Origin: Marthasterias glacialis
Lineage: Eukaryota > Echinodermata > Asteroidea > Forcipulatida > Asteriidae
Reading direction: 5' to 3'
DNA: 64,000 nucleotides
NCBI GenBank assembly: GCA_911728455.2
Contig: OU452236.1
Location: 8,798,171-8,862,170 of the forward strand
Shown piece by piece: positions 25,501-31,500 of this stretch. Each line of letters starts with the position of its first letter. The first letter of the stretch is position 1. A model generated the notes under the pieces. It worked only from the letters and a program-made list of their open reading frames with translations. It searched no databases and was not told where the DNA came from. Made by a program: the position numbers and the translations under genes.

Positions 25501-28500
25501 AAATGACCCTAGAAAGTGTGTACTGACGACTGGTACAAGAGGCTAGCTATGTGTGCGCATTCGAAAAGGTGTTATTATTATTTTTTAGAAACGGGGTTTT
25601 CAGAATTTTTGTGATTTAATCACATATTTCAGAATAAAAATCGAGGAAAAATGAGTTTTGGGGTCGGAAAAAAAATATATCTGAATTGCGGGTTAAAATA
25701 CAAAAAAATCAGATTTCAGATTTTTAAATCGGAAAAGTTGCATATCTGATATTGTTTTCCAGATGTTTTGAATGAAAACAAATTTGAGTAAAAAAACCAA
25801 ACAATACTATGATGATGATGCTACAGAAAAGAACAGTTTCTTAGGGGTTAAAATGATCAGAGCATAACTCTCAGGCCTGATGCTTCACGGGGGCAACGGA
25901 GGAAATTGCCTCCATTGCCCCTGGTCATTGCCTTAGTGCCCCTTAAATGTTCCACTACAAATTTACAATTTGCCTCTGTTGCCCCTGGTCATTGCCTTGA
26001 TGCCCTTGAAATGTTCCAGTCCAAATTTACAATTTCCTCATACATGTGCCCTTTATCAAGAAGAAAATGCCTTGGTGCCCTTGCCCTTTCAAGAACGAAG
26101 CACTCGGGCCCGAACTCTTGCATTCTGGAACCCCGTAGCCGGCACAGGCCAATTCTTGTTTAAAACCTGGGTGAAGTGACCCTACTGACCTGCTCTTTGT
26201 TTTAGCCCTTGCAGGCTTTGAGACAGGGAACTCTGGAGGTCCGTCTTCTCTGATACAAGAATTCCGATGGTCTGAATGTGGACCTGTAACTGCTCCTTGA
26301 GGGCGCTCTGCTCTTTGAATAATCGCTGATCCGCTTCTCTCCGCTCCTAATAATGAAAAGTATTGCAATGGAAAATTTTCTTGTAAATAAAGAAGCGATG
26401 TGTCACCCAAGAAATCCTTTACACAAAACTGCAACATCATATCTCGCTAAAACTGTCACAAACACACCTAATAATAATAATTATTCGCAGTTCGTATGCG
26501 GGTGTGTCAAAGCGCTCATTAATTTTTTTGACGGGTATGCAGAGCTTTTCTGAGTTTTGAGACAAATTTATACAACACCTTGTAAGGGTTTACGAGATGG
26601 TGTGGAGCAATCAGCAGCCAACCAAGACAGAAACACCGCGGCAAACCCCTTCTCTAAACGATAAGTGTACTGGGTTCTTTTGCACACATTACACAACACA
26701 CAGGACCTACGGCTTAACGTCCCAAAAGACAGAGAAATAATATATAGCAAACGAGCATCTCAGAGTGCACATTAGCTTGTTTGACATGTATGAGGAGCTA
26801 TGTTTGAGTTAGGAGACCCATTTAGGTAGCACCTTGTAAGGGTTTACAGGGTGATGCGGCGCTATCTGCAGCCGACCATGCTAGAAACACCCCTTCTCTT
26901 AATGATAAGTGTACTGGGTTATTTTACTACACGTGCGTTATGCACGATACACGGAACCTACGGCTTAATGTCATATCCAAAGGACAAATCATTGATGGTC
27001 AAGTGTCTTGCTCAAGGACACAAGTGCCAAGACCGTGAACCGAACCCACTCTGGCAATATACCCAATGGCACCGAGATAAAACGCTTTTGCATGGGGCCA
27101 CTCTGGCGCAAGATGCAACCATACAACAACGTTGCAAACTGTTTACACTGACTCGACTTAATGTTAACAAAAATAAGCACTTGTAGCTTACAAATTTCTT
27201 TCAGATGTTGGAAAAAAACATTTTTGTTTTTACCTTTTGGAGCTGGTCTTGTAATCTCTCACAGTGGGTTCTCTGAAGACAAAACAAAGTGGTTAAAAAG
27301 TAAGTTATGACGCAAAGGGATTATTATTATTAATTAATTTATGTTGTTGTTAATTAATTTCTGGATGTGAAGCTAAAGATTCTTAAAAAGCGAACTTAAT
27401 CACTATACTAGCCAAGAACCCCATGAATAGAAGACGAGGAAGGAAGTTTCAGTTTTAAATGTGGGAGGAAAAGCCCAGAGATTTATTCCAGGGAAAACCA
27501 ACCCAATCAGCTAGGGACTGAAAACCCAACCCACAAAGTGCCCCCGGCGGGATTCGAACCAGGGTCCTAGAGGTGGAAGGCTTATGATTTTGGTTTTATC
27601 CGTACACTGGTGTTTAATAAGCAATGTATACTCAGTTCGAGTGGTATTCGGACCCATGACCCTCGCATCCTGAAGCAGATGTCCCGACCCCAAGTGTGCC
27701 AATTGACAAGAGGCCAATAGACCACATTTGTGACAGCAAGAGGGCGCAACACTAATTCCATTTTGAAAGTACAAACATATTTCAAACATTAAAAATACAA
27801 ATTTTCTGGGCAAATATATCTTACACTGATTACATTGTAAAACTGTCAATGAAAAAAACTCAAAAGTTGTACATTAACTGCTTCATTAGAAGTCTAATTG
27901 CATCTGGTTTACCACACTATTTTTATGGTTTGACCCTCAATCTACTCAAAGGGCGCCCTCTTGCAGTAAAAAAAAAATAAGGCCTATTCCCATCTTGTAC
28001 TAAGCAGTGGCTACTGCAAACAATTTCAAATCATGTAATAAGGTAAGACTACACACTAATCCGAGCAGCTTGTTCATGGGCGTTTACACCACCGCAGCTT
28101 CACGTCCCATCCTCCTTGGGATGAAGCAATAATGGTCAAGTGTCTTGCTCAAGGACACAAGTGCCATGACCAGGACCTGAACCCACACTCTTGGAAACAC
28201 CAGAATTGGAGTCCGGTGCACTAGACCGCTTGGCCGCGACACTGCCCAATAATAGACCGATCTATTAAGCCCCGCCTACTAACATATCGACCAATCACAG
28301 CCTTGACATCGCCACTAAAAGTCTGACAAAAGTCTGACACGTTAAAATCCCATAAGAAAAGTAAAAAAAAAAAAACACTGCCATTGTTCTGACACACAAC
28401 AGCACACACAACTGTACTAATTTTGTTTTGTTTAAATTTGTTTGTATTGTGGTGCAAATCCCACAGCACTGGTCCCTGTACTGTCGTGTAACAGTGGTTT

Positions 28501-31500
28501 AACAGTGTTCCTGTCTGCATTGTTCTTTGGACTCAAGGCACTGCTCAAAAGGCCACGAAACTACATCCATACCGTTCACGAAAACCATGTACGTGTGTGT
28601 ATCAGATACATGTGTGCGGCCGCAACCGAACCACCGCTGCGATCGTGGTAAGAAAGTCAAACCATGTGCTGTTGCTAGGCAGTTGCTAGGGTAGGCGGGG
28701 CTTAATGGATCAGTCTATTGTATCATTACTGCATCATGTTGTTGATGTTGATGACATAGAGCTGTTTAACCTGTAGAAACTCACCAGTTCCTCATTGTGT
28801 AACCCAAGTTCCTTATTAGACTGAACATGCTCATCCAGATTGGCTGCTAGCTCCTGATTCCTTGTCTGGAAAAAAAAATAATAAAATACCCCCAAAATGG
28901 AAATTAAAAATAACACCAGAAGTTATCAGTACCTGATCAGTTGCTAATGAAACAAAATTTGCAGGAGACAAACCAAAATACATTATCCAACACTTTTGTA
29001 CAGTAAATACACTTTTGATACAAGTTAGACTTTTTCATGTGGCATGTCATGGAGTGGTTTAGTGCATGCGTCATTTTCATTATCATTTTTTAGTCACTGC
29101 GATTTCCAAATTTTTCTGATTTAATCACATATTTTAGGATATAAATCGGGGATAACAAAAAAAATTGTGGGGGTCGCAAAAAACTTGAAGTTTGGGGGAG
29201 AAATATAATAAAAAATCGGATTTCCGATTTAAATTGGAAAAGTTGCATCTCTGCTTAACTATAATTGCTTCTCTTCACCCAGGAGTAAATGGGTACCTGT
29301 GAGGGTAGAGATGGTTCTTGTGATTGACTTAGCTTGGCGTGCCACATACTTGGCAGCACAGGCTGTATACTCCCCAGGGAGCTGAGATGGTTTAAGGAAT
29401 GAAATAAAATGGCCCAGTGACCAGGGGTAATAATGTTTAAAGCGCAACGATCACTTCTTTGGAATTGTGCTATAAAAGAGCCGTTATTATAATTATTTCT
29501 TGAAGGTTTCAAAGAGCTGTTAAGCTTACAGACTAATCCAAGCAGCTCGTTCACACCACTGCAGCTATGACCGTAGCTGTAAACCCTCCATGCTGATCGG
29601 TACACATGGGCGATGATGCACTATTGTTTTTCGTCGAGCATGCGTGCGGCGGCCATAGCTGCGGTGGTGTAAAACACCATAAACGAGCACTGCTTGGATT
29701 AGTGTATACAGATCTGCTTAGCACAGATTACATTTTGCTAAACAGGAACAAGTTGTTATTTTGGCAGTGCCTTTTTCTACCTTCCCTTACATTCAGCAGC
29801 TCTTACCTCCAGTTGGTTAAATCCTGATCTATTACTGGCATCAACTGAATCATTTCCGTCTCCATTTAACAACTCGGCCTACAACATAAGCACAAGTAAA
29901 ACACAGAATAGCAGATAGATAAGAATGGTCAGTAAGTAGAGGGGAAGACGCATTTACCACATGATATCATATTGTAGGCTGGCATAGTTTATCTATCATT
30001 CAAAACCGTAGTGGAAGATATTAAATGGTAAGACAGTAGGAGGGTTGACTGTATACTGTGTGTAGTCATCTGATAGTCGTCTCAAAGTGCTTTGTTTTAT
30101 GACAGCTATGCAAAGCTATGTTTGAAAAGTATCTATCATTCAAATCCATCGTGGATGTTACTGAATGGTCAGACAGTAGGAGGGTTGACTGTGTATTGTG
30201 TAGATGCATTCACCACATGATATCATATTGCAGGCTGGCATAGTTTATCTGTCATTCAAAACCACAGTGGATGATATTGAATGGTCAGACAGTAGGAGGG
30301 TCGCCTGTGTACCTATGCATTCACCACACGATATAATATAGCAGACTGGAATAGTTTAAATATAATTTCAAATCACCCCAGATGAAATTGAATGGTCAGA
30401 GAGTAGGAGGGTCGCCTGTGAACCTTGTAGATGTATTCACCACACAATATGATATTACAGGCTGGAATAGTTGATCTATCAGTCAAAACCTCAATGGATG
30501 ATATTGAATGGTAAGAGAGTAGGAGGGCTAATTGAAAAATAAATTGGTTGATTTACCTCAGAGACGAGCCCATTGACTTGCATGGACAGCTGTCGTAAAC
30601 TCTCAGTGGAAGACAGAGATCTATGTAAAAGAAAAAAACAGCATGTCTTAGAGTTTCAATTTATCGGGTTCCAGTCCTTTATTTTGACCAGTTAACGCCG
30701 GAAGAAGTAAATACGTGCCAATATTTTCCCTGCCAGAAATCGGATGATGTGTAGACATGGCATTGTATAAAATCAGAAAACTAGAACTTAAATGCTCCGA
30801 TCATTCCATTGTGGAGCGTACACAGTGCATGCGCTGACTGTGCACTGCTTCCCCCGTACAAAGAGGAACAGACGGTACTGGAATTCATGCTCTTAATCCC
30901 CCTTTTTCTGGGGGTTGTTGTCTACTTGAACTCGCACTCTGGTGATCAGAAACACCAGAGCTAGAGTCCGGTGTGCTGGATTGCTCGGCTACAACAAGAC
31001 TGCACTAGTAAACTGATCATGCTTTACATGAGATCAGGCATAATGTACCACCATAATCAGAGTCCAACAGTTTGGGCATTAAGTTACCACAGTGTTGGAT
31101 ATAGGAAAGACCCTAATAGGCTCAAGGGAGTCGAGGTTGATACCAACTAGAGGACTGTCCATGATTATGGACAGGGGGAATCTACTATGCGTACCTTGCA
31201 TCAGCAGACTTGAAAGATGATGGACTATTTGGCTGATAATTATTGTTGAGCTGGAGAAATAAAAATAAAAAACAGAATACAATCAGAACTATTTACATTT
31301 AGAATAAGTAAATAACACAATACCAATTATTTCTTGAATAAATTGGTGAACATTTAGTGTAAGATTGGGTCTCTGTAAATACTCGATGAGAGGTTGTTTT
31401 TTAGTTCAAAGGACAAAGAATGATTTAATATGAGATTGTGAATAATCTTAACCTGTTGGGGCCTGCCTGGAAATGGAAGCCATCTCAAGATGCCATTATG

